Part shown: piece after piece, positions 23,901 to 34,125 of the stretch
Numbering within the stretch: the first letter of the stretch is position 1
Layout of the letters: each line of letters starts with the position of its first letter
From: Sphaerolaimus hirsutus
Taxonomy: Eukaryota; Nematoda; Chromadorea; Monhysterida; Sphaerolaimidae
Reading direction: 5' to 3'
DNA length: 64,000 nt
NCBI GenBank assembly: GCA_964036195.1
Contig: OZ038457.1
Location: forward strand, 4,808,635 to 4,872,634
Notes under the pieces: generated by a model
Database searches by the model: none
Seen by the model: only the letters and a program-made list of their open reading frames with translations
Told to the model about the DNA's origin: nothing
Position numbers and translations under genes: made by a program

Positions 23901-24892
23901 TCCTTGACACTTGCCACTTGCGGAACTAGCACCAGTTCTGTTGCAGTGTGCGCGGTTTTTTGTGCGTGTCTGCGCTTACCGGTCGCATATTTTCTTATGT
24001 CACATGCGTAAATATGATTTGGACAATATATTTAGCTGTCTGATATTCATTTATATATGTCTGTATGTATTTATCGGTTATCGTGTATTTATAGAGAATC
24101 TATTTAATGTAAATATTATTTACGAGCATCGCAACAATTTTAGGTCGGAGGGGAATCAAATATGGACATCGAAAGTTATCACTGGTGAAAAGCGCCAGAA
24201 CTTTGGCGCCAAGCGCCATGGCGCTTTTACATCACTAGTCTGCTAAGAAACAATATTTTACCGTAGAAATCTTTCATTGGTTTGGTTGTTTTCTTGTCGC
24301 TTATCGGCCAGAAATAAATACGACATTTGGTATCAATATAATTTTATTTAGTTTGATCAGAATCAGATCGAATTCTGAGTGCATAGGCCCATCGATCGCA
24401 GTGACATCTGTGTTTGTGATTTTAATTTAGTTATGGATAAATGAATATTTTCATAGTCTTGACCACTTTCACCTTTTACATTTGCCGCTTTTTTTGCCAT
24501 ATTTTCTCGAAATACCCCCAGCCTTGGGGCCCCAGGGGGTTTCTATTTCGCCAGTTTCTTATTTCGCGGTGCCAATCTGACGTAAAGTGTAAAGTAAAGT
24601 GTCAAATTTCATGTAAACTATCCATCAAAACAAAAAAAAGAAGATATTATAACTGAAGTTTACATGACAATTGCTACTTTACATTTTTCATGACAATTGA
24701 CACTTTACATGACAATTGACATTTTACATGACATTTGAACCTAGGACTGCCCCAGGCATACACTAATCAGTTTCCGTCTCCAGTGTGGTGGTGGCCGTGA
24801 ATTCAGTGGTGTTTGTGAAGCCGGTGGCGTCGGTGCACGACGTGCTGGTGATGCAGCTGGAGCTGGCGCTGATTCCGCTGGTGGACAAGTGA
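20939..24892 (+). CDS. Unrecognised membrane-protein gene, 3' exons
   Basis: Four GC-rich segments stand out: about 20939-21102 or 21105, 21676-21849, 22224-22270 and 24784-24892 (stop TGA). The last three are bounded by ag/GT signals and join in frame (phases 0, 0, 2). They read VLYEWSGGATVALFVSAFTL, then a Cys/Arg-rich loop, LNRKKRYTKSK, and a final hydrophobic stretch ending ALIPLVDK. The first segment reads LYCIKDAKGEAFVPN and ends GPIPLKGK at its own TGA (21105). With a GTGATA donor at 21103 it would instead splice in frame to the second. So the locus is either one gene or two alternative 3' ends. A membrane helix is likely near ATVALFVSAFTLRLL. I do not recognise the family. Upstream exons were not found. 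Confidence 0.35.
21473..21575. repeat. Short inverted repeat GTCGCGCACCCT...AGGGTGCGCGAC
   Basis: A roughly 100-bp element with complementary ends AGTCGCGCACCCT and AGGGTGCGCGACT and internal GCATGCAAGTTTGTCAAATA. The interior resembles the TGTCAAATG motifs of the introner-related family. Compare 31409-31563 and 44640-44770. Confidence 0.5.
22890..23760. mobile_element. TATACTCC-family MITE copy 2, split by a nested element
   Basis: The ends (TATACTCTGCACTCTAAC at left; GCTGGAGTATA at right) and the arms GGAAGCGTGCCAATGATAAT and GGCGTGCTTCCAGCGGGAAC match the copies at 17737 and 45283. Removing the 622-bp insertion at 22997-23618 leaves about 240 bp, the normal length of the family. Confidence 0.75.
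22997..23618. mobile_element. hAT-like MITE TAGGGATGG...CCATCCCTA, nested
   Basis: Ends are TAGGGATGG and CCATCCCTA, with a perfect 8-bp duplication GTTGTGAA (22989-22996 and 23619-23626). Runs of AAAAAAGCGC occur near both ends. It inserted into the centre of an older TATACTCC-family element. Confidence 0.85.
24575..24740. repeat. Introner-related TGACATTTTACATGACA repeats
   Basis: Alternating AAAGTGTCAAATTTCATGTA and ACATGACAATTGACACTTT motifs, like the interior of the introner elements at 4137, 27763 and 31874. It ends about 40 bp before the exon at 24784 and does not form a complete intron. Confidence 0.5.
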
Positions 24893-25018
24893 CGGGGAAA
24901 GTGGTAAGTGATGTAGAAAGTGGTGGGTGAAGTAATGCTTTTTTAATTTTGAATTTTAGTGGTCATTTTGAAGTGCACTTGTCATTTTCTTTTGCCTAAG
25001 AACGCTAGTTGGCTGCCA

Positions 25019-25368
25019 GCTGACAGCAAAAGTATGTTCGTGATGCGTGTGAAGCGGCGCTTCCACCCGCTTCCGCCAGGCACCAGCATCACGAAATTTC
25101 GGTGAAGTGTCTTTCACACGCTTCACCGCGCGCTTCCGGCGTTGTTGTGGAAGACACTTCATGACGCTAGCGCTTCCACACGCTTCACTCATATACATTT
25201 GTACACCAGTTCTTTGTTAAAAAGTGTGAAGTGTCTTCACGCAGATTTTCGTGATGCATGTGGAAGCGCTAGCGTGCTTGTTGAAGCGTCGGGAAGTGTC
25301 AGCGTGAAGACACTTCACGACGCTTCACCGCGCATCTACACACCCATTTTTTGCTGTGTGAACCCAAG
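25019..25368. mobile_element. GAAGCGTGTGG-array element, copy 1
   Basis: Ends GACAGCAAAAGTATG and CCATTTTTTGCTGTG enclose tandem variants of TGGAAGCGTGTGAAGCG in both orientations with GTGAAGTGTCTTC. A second copy lies at 38812-39207. Confidence 0.6.
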
Positions 25369-25739
25369 TAATAAAAAAATTGAACTGAAATAAACTGATA
25401 AATACAATAGGTGAACGGATGAATTAATTGAGCAAATTTGAGCTTACCATAATTGATAATTTTTAATCTCATTGAAGCGTGACACCACATCAATTTAAAC
25501 TCAAATTCGTTTAAAGCTGGTGCCAGTTCCGCAAATTGAGAAGTGAGAAGTAAAATGGCAAAAGCGATGTAAAATGGCAAAAGTGAAGTGAGCTGAAATT
25601 GGAAAAAAAAACAGTAAAAATGAAAAAAAAATAAAAGGTACCTAACTTCTCTTCGCTCTTACCATTTCACGTCGCACTTGCTATTTTACTTCTCCACTTG
25701 CGGAACTGGCCACTAGCAAACTGGCAAACCCTCTGAAAA

Positions 25740-25970
25740 AAAGTATTTAAATTTTTAAGTGTTTTTTCCAAACTGAATTTTCGAATTTTTCCTCATAAGT
25801 TTCGAATTTCGAATTTAATTTTCGAATTTTCCAATCTTTTTGGACAATTTTCGAATTTTTTGGCTAGTTATCGAATTGTTCCAAATAATTTTCGAATTTT
25901 TTTGGAAAAATATTGAAATTGAAACTTTAAAAACAGTATTTAGCCTGTTTTCATGTTTGGATAACTTTTT
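25740..25970. repeat. TTCGAATTTT repeat block 1
   Basis: Degenerate tandem TTTTCGAATTTTTC units. Similar sequence at 26905-27055. No defined ends. Confidence 0.45.
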
Positions 25971-26149
25971 AAAACTTACTGTGTTTATTGGAAATATGCC
26001 CACCCCCTTGAATTAGCCCCTTTCCCTCAAAATACCCCCAGGTCTGAGCATCCACTCTGAAAAAATAAACCCTCTAAGTGGGTATTTCGAGGAAATACAG
26101 TATTTTCACTGTAATTTCATATAGTTGAGGAAATTTTGCACAAATAAGT

Positions 26150-26235
26150 TTGACATTTTACATGACTATTGACACTTTGCATGACATTTGACATTCTACA
26201 GGACATTTTACAGAATCTGGAACTGGAAGTGGCAA
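26150..26235. repeat. Introner-related fragment
   Basis: TTGACATTTTACATGAC, TTGACACTTTGCATGACAT and ACAGGACATTTTACAG lead into AATCTGGAACTGGAAGTGGC. This last piece resembles a decayed form of the GGTCTGGGAGTGC end of the introner elements. Confidence 0.45.
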
Positions 26236-26904
26236 CCGATTTACATTTACTTTTCCTCCCAAAAAAACAGTACTCACTTACTCGCATACTTTTTCAAAGT
26301 ACGCGCATACAGAAAACGTATTTCAAACAGGTTTTTTGGTAGGCTTTTTCAAGGCATAAATGAACAAAAGTGAGAGAAAAGCTTAAAATATGGACAAAAT
26401 ATCCGAAATAGCATAAAAATAGGCAAAAACACACAACTAGTGAATTTGATGGTGAAAACTTACAGAAAGTACTGATTTTGAGTGAAAATTTAGGCAAAAT
26501 TTCTCAAAAATACCCACTTTTATGTTTTCCAAGGACAAAAGTAATTTACTCATGAGTAAAGGCAAAAATTTAAATACTTAACGTTTTCTGTACACACATG
26601 TGAGTAAAAAATAAATTCTTTACGTTTACGTTTACTTTTGAAAAAGTTCGGTACTTTCAACAACTCTGCTTGCAACAACAACTCAATACCAATTTTTTTG
26701 ATGAAATGGTGTCTTGTTTTAGCAGAAGTAACTCAACCACTCAGCAAGAGTATGCTGGGTGCATTCCTCAATGGATCAGTCGGGTCCACCACGGACACCA
26801 TTTCAACGCTTTTTTGATGTTTTTCTTCTTTCAGACGCACCTCATATAAATTGTTTATCAAATTATCACATTTAATGTAAGAATGCGTTTTGTGACCTCG
26901 AATT

Positions 26905-27055
26905 CCCTGAAAAATTCGAAAATAATTTTCGAATTTTCGAATTTATGAATTTTCGAATTTTTTTAGAAAAAAATCGATTTTTAAGTGTTTTTTTCCAAGG
27001 GTGAAATAAAAATTCGAAAATTCCGAAAAAATTCGAAAATTCGAATCTTTTTTTG
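26905..27055. repeat. TTCGAATTTT repeat block 2
   Basis: Degenerate AAAATTCGAAAATTCG units just downstream of the last visible LIM-gene exon. Confidence 0.4.
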
Positions 27056-27140
27056 CCATCGTTACTGGCCACTGATCTATGAGTTTTCATAACATCACCA
27101 CTTATCCAAACAACTTTCTACCACTACCAGAAAAAACCAC

Positions 27141-29059
27141 CTGGTCGTCACGCTGCAACAGACAGCTGGCATGCTCATCTCGGAGACGGCCGCCTGCCGC
27201 CGGGCGTCCATGCGGCGCAGTTGGTGCTCGTGCGATTGCAGGAACTTGGTGGCGCAGTCCACGCTGCACAGCACGCTGGACGCGAAGGCGGCTAGACGGA
27301 CGAATTGACCTGGGGGATGGGGGTTGATTCGACTGTACAGGGTTGGGTTGATTTAACAAATACATAGTTGTTAAAACGTATTTACGTTTACTCGATGAAT
27401 ACGTATACTTGCGTACTGCGTAAATACGCCTACGCCTCCTCCCTCGAAATACCCCCTCAAAATCTTACTGTGAAAAAATAAAACCCCGGCGAGTATTTCG
27501 AGGAAATACGGTATACATCCTATTTATTTTATACCGTCCATCTAATGCTGGGGATTATACCAAAGGATTTATTTTTCCCACTCTGTATCACACGGATGTT
27601 TTTCGAGGGGGTGGGTGTCTATTAAGGAAATACGTAAGTGTTTCAAACCGAAACAACCCCCCGTGCTACTCGCATGCCTCACCCGGCTTCAAGGGCGCGC
27701 CGCACTGCCTGCACGGAGCGCACTGCGAGTGCTTGTACACGGTCTCACTCTGGCCCGCCAAACTGGGGGCACTCCCAGACCCTGTAAAATGTCAACTGTC
27801 ATGCAAAGTGTCAAAAGTCATTTAAAATGCCCACGTAACGTTGACACATATCTTGACATTTGACATTTTCCAGGGTCCGGAGTGGCACCTGGGCAGCTGG
27901 CTGGGCCGGTCGTAGACCACGCCCTCGTTGCTGGCGACCGGCCGCAGGCAGCGGTCGCACCGCGGCGCGAAGTACTCCAGCGTGCACGGGCGGCAGTATT
28001 GGCGCCCGTGCACGATGTACAGCTGGGGGGGGGGGGGGGTAAATGCGAATAATTGAGTGTGAGTTTGGGGGGGGGGGGCGGCCCACTGGGCTTTCGTGCC
28101 TACCCGTGCTTGTTTGTGTTGTATTTATTTCTTCGACTGGGGGACTTTATGAGGGAACAAAATGCTCATAACTTTTCAATTGGCGTTAGTCATATTTATC
28201 TGTGTCAGTGTGAAGTTGTAAGTTGTTCCTGGAGACAGTCAAGCACCCTGTGAAGTGCCCCATCGAAACTTTGTAGAAGCATTTTAGTTAATCTATCAGT
28301 AAACTGTCTACCAGGCATGGCTGCATTACACTCTACTTGTCGTTTGACAGAGAAGTCCATGTCCTTTACTAGCCACTTCACTAGAAATTTATCACTGAAC
28401 ATCCCTCCCCATTGCCTTTCTTCCCGCAAAACCGACCGGCTTCGGTTCGGCGGTGGTCCAGTCGGGCGACAGTTGAATCTGGCCGCCGCAGTGGTTGCAC
28501 TTGACGCACTGCACGTGCATCAGCCGCTCGCCCACCTGCCGCAGGGCGCCCGTGATCGGCTCGCCGCACGCCCAGCAGCCTCTGTTGGTGAATGTGACTT
28601 GGTTAGAATTGTGGAGGTTTGTTTGATTTATGGCGCTTGACGGGTTGTTTTTAATATTTAAAAAAACGCATTTTTATCTGCCGCTAAAAAACTCTCGTTT
28701 TCAACCTTATCCGCGTCGAAGCACACCGCGACAAGTGACGTGAAGGCACCGGACCTATGCTGGTGCGATGGCCCTACAATTTTCAGAGGATCCCTGCCTG
28801 TGCCGGTGCAATTTTTTTCAGAATAGCACCGGTGCCGGTGCTGTGCGGTGCCTTTTTTGCCGGTTCCAGGTGCCCTTTCTAAGGAATGGCAGGGGCGCCG
28901 GTGCCTTAAACATCACTAATCGCGACTGCAAGCTTCCCATGCCAACCTGCCGCAGCCATAGCGCCCTTTGTCCGCGCTGCCGCCGCCCGCCAGCGTGCCC
29001 GCCATGTTCAGCATGGACTGCGTGCACTCCAACGGCTTCTTGTCGCTGCTACTCGCCAT
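27141..29059 (-). CDS. Protein with two LIM domains, 5' exons
   Basis: LIM domains are double zinc fingers that bind protein partners in transcription, adhesion and cytoskeletal complexes. Exons on the minus strand: 28947-29059 (ATG at 29059), 28437-28581, 27889-28022, 27683-27762, 27141-27309. Phases close throughout. Residues 1-37 are Ser/Gly-rich. LIM1 ligands: C40, C43, H60, C63, C66, C69, C96, C99. LIM2 ligands: C108, C111, H142, C145, C148, C151, C172 and D175 or C176. After LIM2 comes a charged, probably helical stretch (SHEHQLRRMDARRQAAVSEM). Intron 3 (27763-27888) is an introner element, placed inside the LIM2 loop, which is longer than usual. The last exon ends in phase 2 and no following exon was found, so the C-terminus is missing or further left. 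I cannot assign the LIM family. The gene is head-to-head with the GST gene, 1,051 bp apart. Confidence 0.8.
27763..27888 (-). mobile_element. Introner: element forming intron 3 of the LIM gene
   Basis: On the minus strand the intron starts GTGCCACTCCGGACCCTGG right after ...CTGCCCAG and ends GGGTCTGGGAGTGCCCCCAG. It contains AATGTCAAATGTCAAGATA and ACTTTTGACACTTTGCATGA. At 126 bp it is the shortest of the three intron-forming copies. Its ends coincide exactly with both splice sites, and the exons on either side encode one continuous LIM2 domain. Confidence 0.8.
28735..28915. repeat. GGTGCC-rich repeat in LIM intron 1
   Basis: Variants of GCACCGGTGCCGGTGC and GGTGCCGGTTCCAGGTGCC between exons 1 and 2. 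It resembles the other hexamer-core elements, but ends and target duplication are not resolved. Confidence 0.45.
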
Positions 29060-30110
29060 CTTGCAAGATATTTGGATGGGGGCACTGGTTTGGTTGATTT
29101 GTATTGTGAATTGGGTAGGTTTGTGCCGGTTGCGCGGTGACTGTTTTATGTTGCTCTTGTGGATGTAATCTCGTTTCATTGCTGAACGTTTTGCTCAAAT
29201 AGCAGTAGACTAAATAGCGCGCATTTCTCGGGTGTTCCGGACACACTTGCCTGTATTTATCTATTTAGTTGAATCGGAAAGACCCGATTCACACTACATG
29301 TTTCGTTTCGTTTCGATACAATTTCTCTACAGTCAATTCAAGTTGAAATGTAAAATTATATCTGAATATTGATTCATCAGCTAGAGTTTGCCTTTTCTCC
29401 ATATTTCTAAAGTTTGCATAAACTGGCTTAAAATGAGCTTGCCAACGCCCCACCACAGCATTGGCGCTGCCACACTAGTTTACTGCCAGTAAACTAAAAA
29501 TTTGGGAAACTTGTAAACTAACTTTTAATTGCATCTTTAGTTTATTGGAATTAGGTGTGAATCAAATACGATCAACGGAGAGTAAAAATAGTTCATCACA
29601 GTCAACTCAAATGCGTTCAAGGCTGATTTATGAGTTTAAAATTTCGTTGCTAAACTAGTGCTTGCGGGCGACATTGAAAGATTAACGCAGGTTGTCGCAA
29701 GGCGCGTTCGCTCCAACTCACAATTTGGGCTGAGCGGCGCGACCACTTCCGGTACGTTGCCAACACAACGTCAAGTTGAACATAAATATAAGAAGCCTAG
29801 CCAACTAACTGCCTACAGTCCACGCAGTTGAAAAATGGAACCGACCTAAAATAAACGCTGCGCGGCCCCTACCGCGTCCGTCACAAGTTTTCAACGTCCC
29901 GGTTTCTATTTTGATCGGCGGATGTGCGCAATTTCACCGCATAATTGCGCCGCACCGCCTTGATCTTTACCGGGCATACAGTCGCCGCTGTGGGAAACGC
30001 GCCCGCCGCCATTGCATAGTTCATGACGCATTTCCTGGCCGCCTGACGGGGCTATTTGAGCCGCCGAAAAGCTGAGCGGCGGGTCGGGCGGCCGGCGCGC
30101 AGTCGCAGCC
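29060..30110. promoter_or_regulatory. Shared upstream region of the LIM and GST genes
   Basis: The two genes diverge from this 1,051-bp interval, so it should hold both promoters. It is AT-rich to about 29680 and then becomes GC- and CpG-rich towards the GST start. AACATAAATATAAG near 29780 could be a TATA-like element for GST, but this is a guess. No other gene is visible. Confidence 0.5.
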
Positions 30111-32621
30111 ATGGGCGCCGTGTGCAGCGGCGGCCAGAGCTCCGGTGACCGGCTAGTGTTGAACCCGTTTCGCTTGTGCCGTCGCCGGCGCGGCGGCTCA
30201 TCGACGCGCCGCCGGCGGCGCAGCCGCAAACGTAGCAAGTCGTCGCGCCGGCGCAAGTCCACCGTGCAACGCAAAGGCAAGCAGTCGATGAGCGGCGCGG
30301 CCACCGAGCAGTCGGCAACGGGCGACGGCGGCCAGCTGCGAAATGGCGCCGCGGCGGCGGCCGACGGCGCGGAGAAGGCCGCGCAGGGTGACGCGGCAAC
30401 AGATGGTGATACACAGGCGGCCGCTCACGGGGAAGGTGATAAGGAGAATGGGGCCGCGCCGGCCGAGGTGAACGGCGAGCCGGAAACGCTGGCCGATGCG
30501 CAGATTGTGGTGGAAAGACCAGAGTGCGTTTGTAATCAAATCAACTGGGCTAAAATTAATGGTTTCAGGCTTGAGATAATTGTTAGCATACAGAGATGTT
30601 TCAAAGAGGCGATGAGTACCTAAGGAATATACCGTGCCCATTTAAGATACCAAATTCCTTGATATTACTGATTAATGAATACTTTCTCTATAAGCAAACT
30701 CTTCAACATAAATGTATGTTTGTGTCAAACGGAGACTAGAGCCTCACCCATCACATTCAAAAATATTTATGTTAAATAAGCCGCGCTGATTTGATGGATG
30801 TGGAATTCACTTCCTCATTACACTCTAAAAATGATGCAAACTTGCACAAATTTCAGGATTCGAATTGTGGACACCGCCTCTGCTCGCTTAGTGACCGAAC
30901 CTCTGAGGCTTATCTTAAACTACTGCAATTACACATACACTGAGGAAATCTTGAACAATGGCTAGTTATTAGCGTTTTAAGGTTGAAGTTTATTTCAAAT
31001 TATGCTGGCTAAATTATTTATTGAGCTTTGACTTTGAGCCAGCCAGTATGTTTTTACAGTTGGCAATTTTCCAACACAGAACAGTGGCAAGCAGTATCTG
31101 AGGAGCACAATGCCACAAATGCACCTATTATTCACGTTGGGAACAAAGTGGTCACTGATCCAATTTCGGTAGCTCGTTACGTTGTCCAGGAATTTGGTCG
31201 GTTCGATGATGGATGGGACTTGCTCTGCAAAATGACAAATGTCATGGAAAGTGTCAACAGTTATGTAAAATGTCCTGTAAAATTTAAACGACCAATAATT
31301 TTTTTGGACATTTTGCTGGTCAGTTTACATCACTTTTGACACTACTTGACATTTGCCATTTTTCAGGGCGTTTTATAGGATCTGGAAGTGGCAACTGAGG
31401 GCAGTCTCGCACACTGTAAAGTCTCGTGTCAAATGACAAATTTTTAATCAGTGTCAATAATTAAAAAAAAGTTTTATTACGGACTGTTTGACATTTTGCA
31501 TTATATTTTACATAGCATTTGACACTTGATTTGACACTTTACAGCACGCGGTGCGTGACCACCCCAGGGACCAAATAAAATAAGCCCAACATTTTTCTGA
31601 GTTTATTGCATTCCTCCAAATTGTCCCCACTTCAAAGTGAGCTAGAATTATCCACGCCCAAACGCTTTCTAGTAGTCACTGTATTATATCACATAAAATG
31701 AACCACGTTGACCAGGAAAAAGTGACTTTTTGTTGACAACGCATTTTTGTTTTACCCCACAGAGCCAAAACTGGCATCTGATGACCCATGGGACAATGCA
31801 AGAATTGACATGTTAATGGAAACTTATGTTGAACTGAGGACAGCAGCTTCACATGTCCTTGCCAGTGGTGCAGGTGCCAGTCCCAGACCCTGTAAAATGC
31901 CCTGTAAAATGTCAAATGTCATGCAATGTGTCAAAAGTCATGGAAAATGCCATGTAAAATGCCATTTTCATTGACTTTTGACACTTTGCAAGAGATTTGA
32001 CATTTTGCAGCGCATTTTACAGGGTCTGGGAGTGCTCCCAGATGATGAATGGAAGGCATTCAAGGGGGAGAAATTGAAGGAGACTTTGGATATGTTTTCA
32101 AACACGATATTGGAGTCTGGCCACGGCTGGCTTATTGGGCAAAGAGTGGGTGCCTTGATTTTACTAGCAAAATGCTGATAAAAACCTACTTATTGTTTTA
32201 CACTTGCTAGAGTGGTAGTTTATTGAACTTACTACACGTAAACTTGTAGTAAGTTCAATCAACTACTACACTAGTTATGCCCGACAAACGTGTCGGGCCA
32301 ATTTCATTTCGCCTCTGCTTCTTCACAAGCACTATTATAAATTTCAACCCCCCGCATAAAACTTTCCTTAGGCGGTGTCTCGATCGGCACTTTGCGGTAA
32401 AAATAGCCATGTTCCATCGTGTGCTCGTCCCCAAAAAAGCCTTTTCTCAGATCAGCTGGGCCGATCTAACCATTGGGGATTTCGTCGCCGCGCTGCGAAA
32501 CAGCCGCGACAGGGACTTGCTGCGGCCGTGGCCCAATTTGGAGACTTATGCGGCTACGGTCCGCAAAACGCCCAACTTGATTCACTACTTTTCTAAGAGG
32601 ACAATGCCTAAATGGACTTGA
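30111..32621 (+). CDS. Sigma-class GST-like protein with lipidation-type N-terminal extension
   Basis: Exons: 30111-30523, 30857-30964, 31060-31196, 31763-31873, 32042-32145, 32451-32621; 347 residues, all phases closing. Residues 1-137 are an extension. MGAVCS fits N-myristoylation (Gly2, Ser6) with Cys5 available for palmitoylation. An Arg/Lys/Ser-rich stretch (about 20-65) could bind acidic lipids, and an Ala/Gly/Glu-rich region follows. Fly GSTS1 also has an Ala-rich extension. Residues 138-220 are a thioredoxin-type domain (TEPLRLILNY, NAPIIHV with the cis-Pro, VARYV). Residues 220-347 are the helical domain (ESGHGWLIGQRISWADLTIG, RPWPNLETY). The catalytic Tyr of sigma GSTs aligns with Thr or Asp (near 143-145), and the glutathione-binding Gln-Ser aligns with Asp-Pro in TDPISVARYV. 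So it is probably not a normal glutathione transferase and may be a scaffold, as in S-crystallins. Intron 4 is an introner. The exon 2 donor (GTTATT) is weak. Confidence 0.88.
31228..31395. repeat. Introner-related element inside GST intron 3
   Basis: AAATGTCATGGAAAGTGTCA and TTTTGACACTACTTGACATT are arranged as inverted partners, ending in TTTATAGGATCTGGAAGTGG. It lies within the intron and is not coextensive with it. Confidence 0.5.
31409..31563. repeat. TGTCAAATG-type inverted repeat in GST intron 3
   Basis: It starts GCACACTGTAAAGTCTCG and ends TTTACAGCACGCGGTGCG, with GACATTTTGCATTATATTTT inside. It resembles 21473-21575 and 44640-44770. Confidence 0.45.
31874..32041 (+). mobile_element. 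Introner: element forming GST intron 4
   Basis: The 168-bp intron begins GTGCCAGTCCCAGACCCTGT directly after ...GGTGCAG and ends GGTCTGGGAGTGCTCCCAG. Inside are AAATGTCATGCAATGTGTCA and its inverted partner ACTTTTGACACTTTGCA. The exons join in phase 1 (GCA G / AT GAT) to give a continuous GST helical domain. It is the same family as the SMC1 and LIM introns. Confidence 0.8.
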
Positions 32622-32747
32622 GTATTTTGACCTTTGGGTGCATTCGGGTGGCCATTGTGATGCAACTTGTCAGTGAGAAGAAAATGTGTGGTGATAAGTG
32701 ATAAGTCGAGCTGCAAGTAAAGTTGATTGTGACAGGTGAAGGAAGTT

Positions 32748-32880
32748 GAAAGTTACCTGTAACGTTACTTGTAACTTTACCGTAACTTTAAAGTTACCTG
32801 TAACGTAACTTGTAACTTTACCGTAACTTTAAAGTTACCTGTAACGTAACTTGTAACTTGTTTAACTTTAACGTTGTAAG
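32748..32880. repeat. Tandem repeat of AAAGTTACCTGTAACGTAAC
   Basis: About three copies of a roughly 40-bp unit containing GTTACCTGTAACGTAACTTG and TTACCGTAACTTT, just downstream of the GST gene. Confidence 0.7.
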
Positions 32881-33528
32881 TAACTTGACATGCTTATTTA
32901 TTACTTTATCGCTTTTCTTGGCCGCATGATGAATCCAAGTTGACGAATAATTGTTTTCCATTAGCGAATACATTTGCCAATAACAGTTTTCAGATATTTA
33001 CAAGTCTGAACTGTGTCGTATGTATCTTTTCATGTAGCATAAAAGATATTATAATGATTCTTATGCAAAATATAAATGCTGTGAATGCTTCACAAACAGT
33101 GAAGAATGCATAGTAATAGTAAACTTTACAAGGATGTAAGAAGTACAGATTTTATAAACATTGCTGCAAACTTTGTGAAAAAAAACTTGAATCTAAATAG
33201 CGAATTTATGATAGCAAAACATGTATAAACGGGCATCTACAGCATAACAATACAATTAAGACTGAAATGAAAAATGAAAAAGCCCTTTAAAATGTATTAT
33301 TTCCATGTTTCAAAGATTATTATTTATTTATTCATGTTTGAAATTCAAATTTGTTCAAAAATTTATTATTAGCGAGGTGCTACGACCTAATTTAAACAAA
33401 AAACGGATGGTGGAAAATAAGCCGACGTTTGACTGGTAAAATTATTTGACTAATTTTGTTTTAAACATCAATTTTGAAACATTGCGAATAATACATTTTT
33501 CGGAGACTTTTTTCATCACGTTAAATTT
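32881..33528. other. No gene recognised
   Basis: AT-rich non-coding sequence between the GST 3' end and the assembly gap. No repeat end or splice-bounded coding segment was recognised. Confidence 0.4.
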
Positions 33529-33728
33529 NNNNNNNNNNNNNNNNNNNNNNNNNNNNNNNNNNNNNNNNNNNNNNNNNNNNNNNNNNNNNNNNNNNNNNNN
33601 NNNNNNNNNNNNNNNNNNNNNNNNNNNNNNNNNNNNNNNNNNNNNNNNNNNNNNNNNNNNNNNNNNNNNNNNNNNNNNNNNNNNNNNNNNNNNNNNNNNN
33701 NNNNNNNNNNNNNNNNNNNNNNNNNNNN
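33529..33728. other. Assembly gap (200 N)
   Basis: A run of exactly 200 N. The open frames crossing it are artefacts. Similar sequence (aatacatttttcgg, ctttttttcatcacgtt) stands just left of the gap and again near 34084-34125, so the gap lies in locally duplicated or transposon sequence. Confidence 0.98.
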
Positions 33729-33964
33729 GGTTATTATTTCACAAGAAAATTTTTGAAAACCAAGTACGAAATTGTCGTCTGAAACGTACGCAGACGTCGG
33801 AAAATGCAACAAAAACTGCCATTTATAAGGTTATGTAGACTAATATTAGTATGTAGATGGTATGTACTCTGTTCTAACGTGACACCGACATCGTTTTAAC
33901 GTGTTGTTCTGCAGTACACAGAACACAAACTACAGTTATTGTCATGTACGTTCCCTTTCCACTC

Positions 33965-34083
33965 AATTTGGGGGGGGGGTATTTCGAGGGGGGGGGGGGG
34001 TGATTGTTTCATAGTGGTCCCGAGAGGGGGGTCAAACGAGGGGGGGGTATTTCAAGGGGGGGTGTATTTCGAGGAAATACGGT
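33965..34083. repeat. Fragment of the ACCGTATTTCC family
   Basis: G-rich GGGGTATTTCGAGGGG units end in ATTTCGAGGAAATACGGTA. This is the right end of the family seen complete at 36009-36275. The left end may lie in or beyond the gap. Confidence 0.55.
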
Positions 34084-34125
34084 AATACATTTTTCGGTGA
34101 CTTTTTTTCATCACGTTTAATTTTT

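Noticed and set aside
33446-33838. Open frames across the N run
   Set aside because: Created by translating unknown bases.
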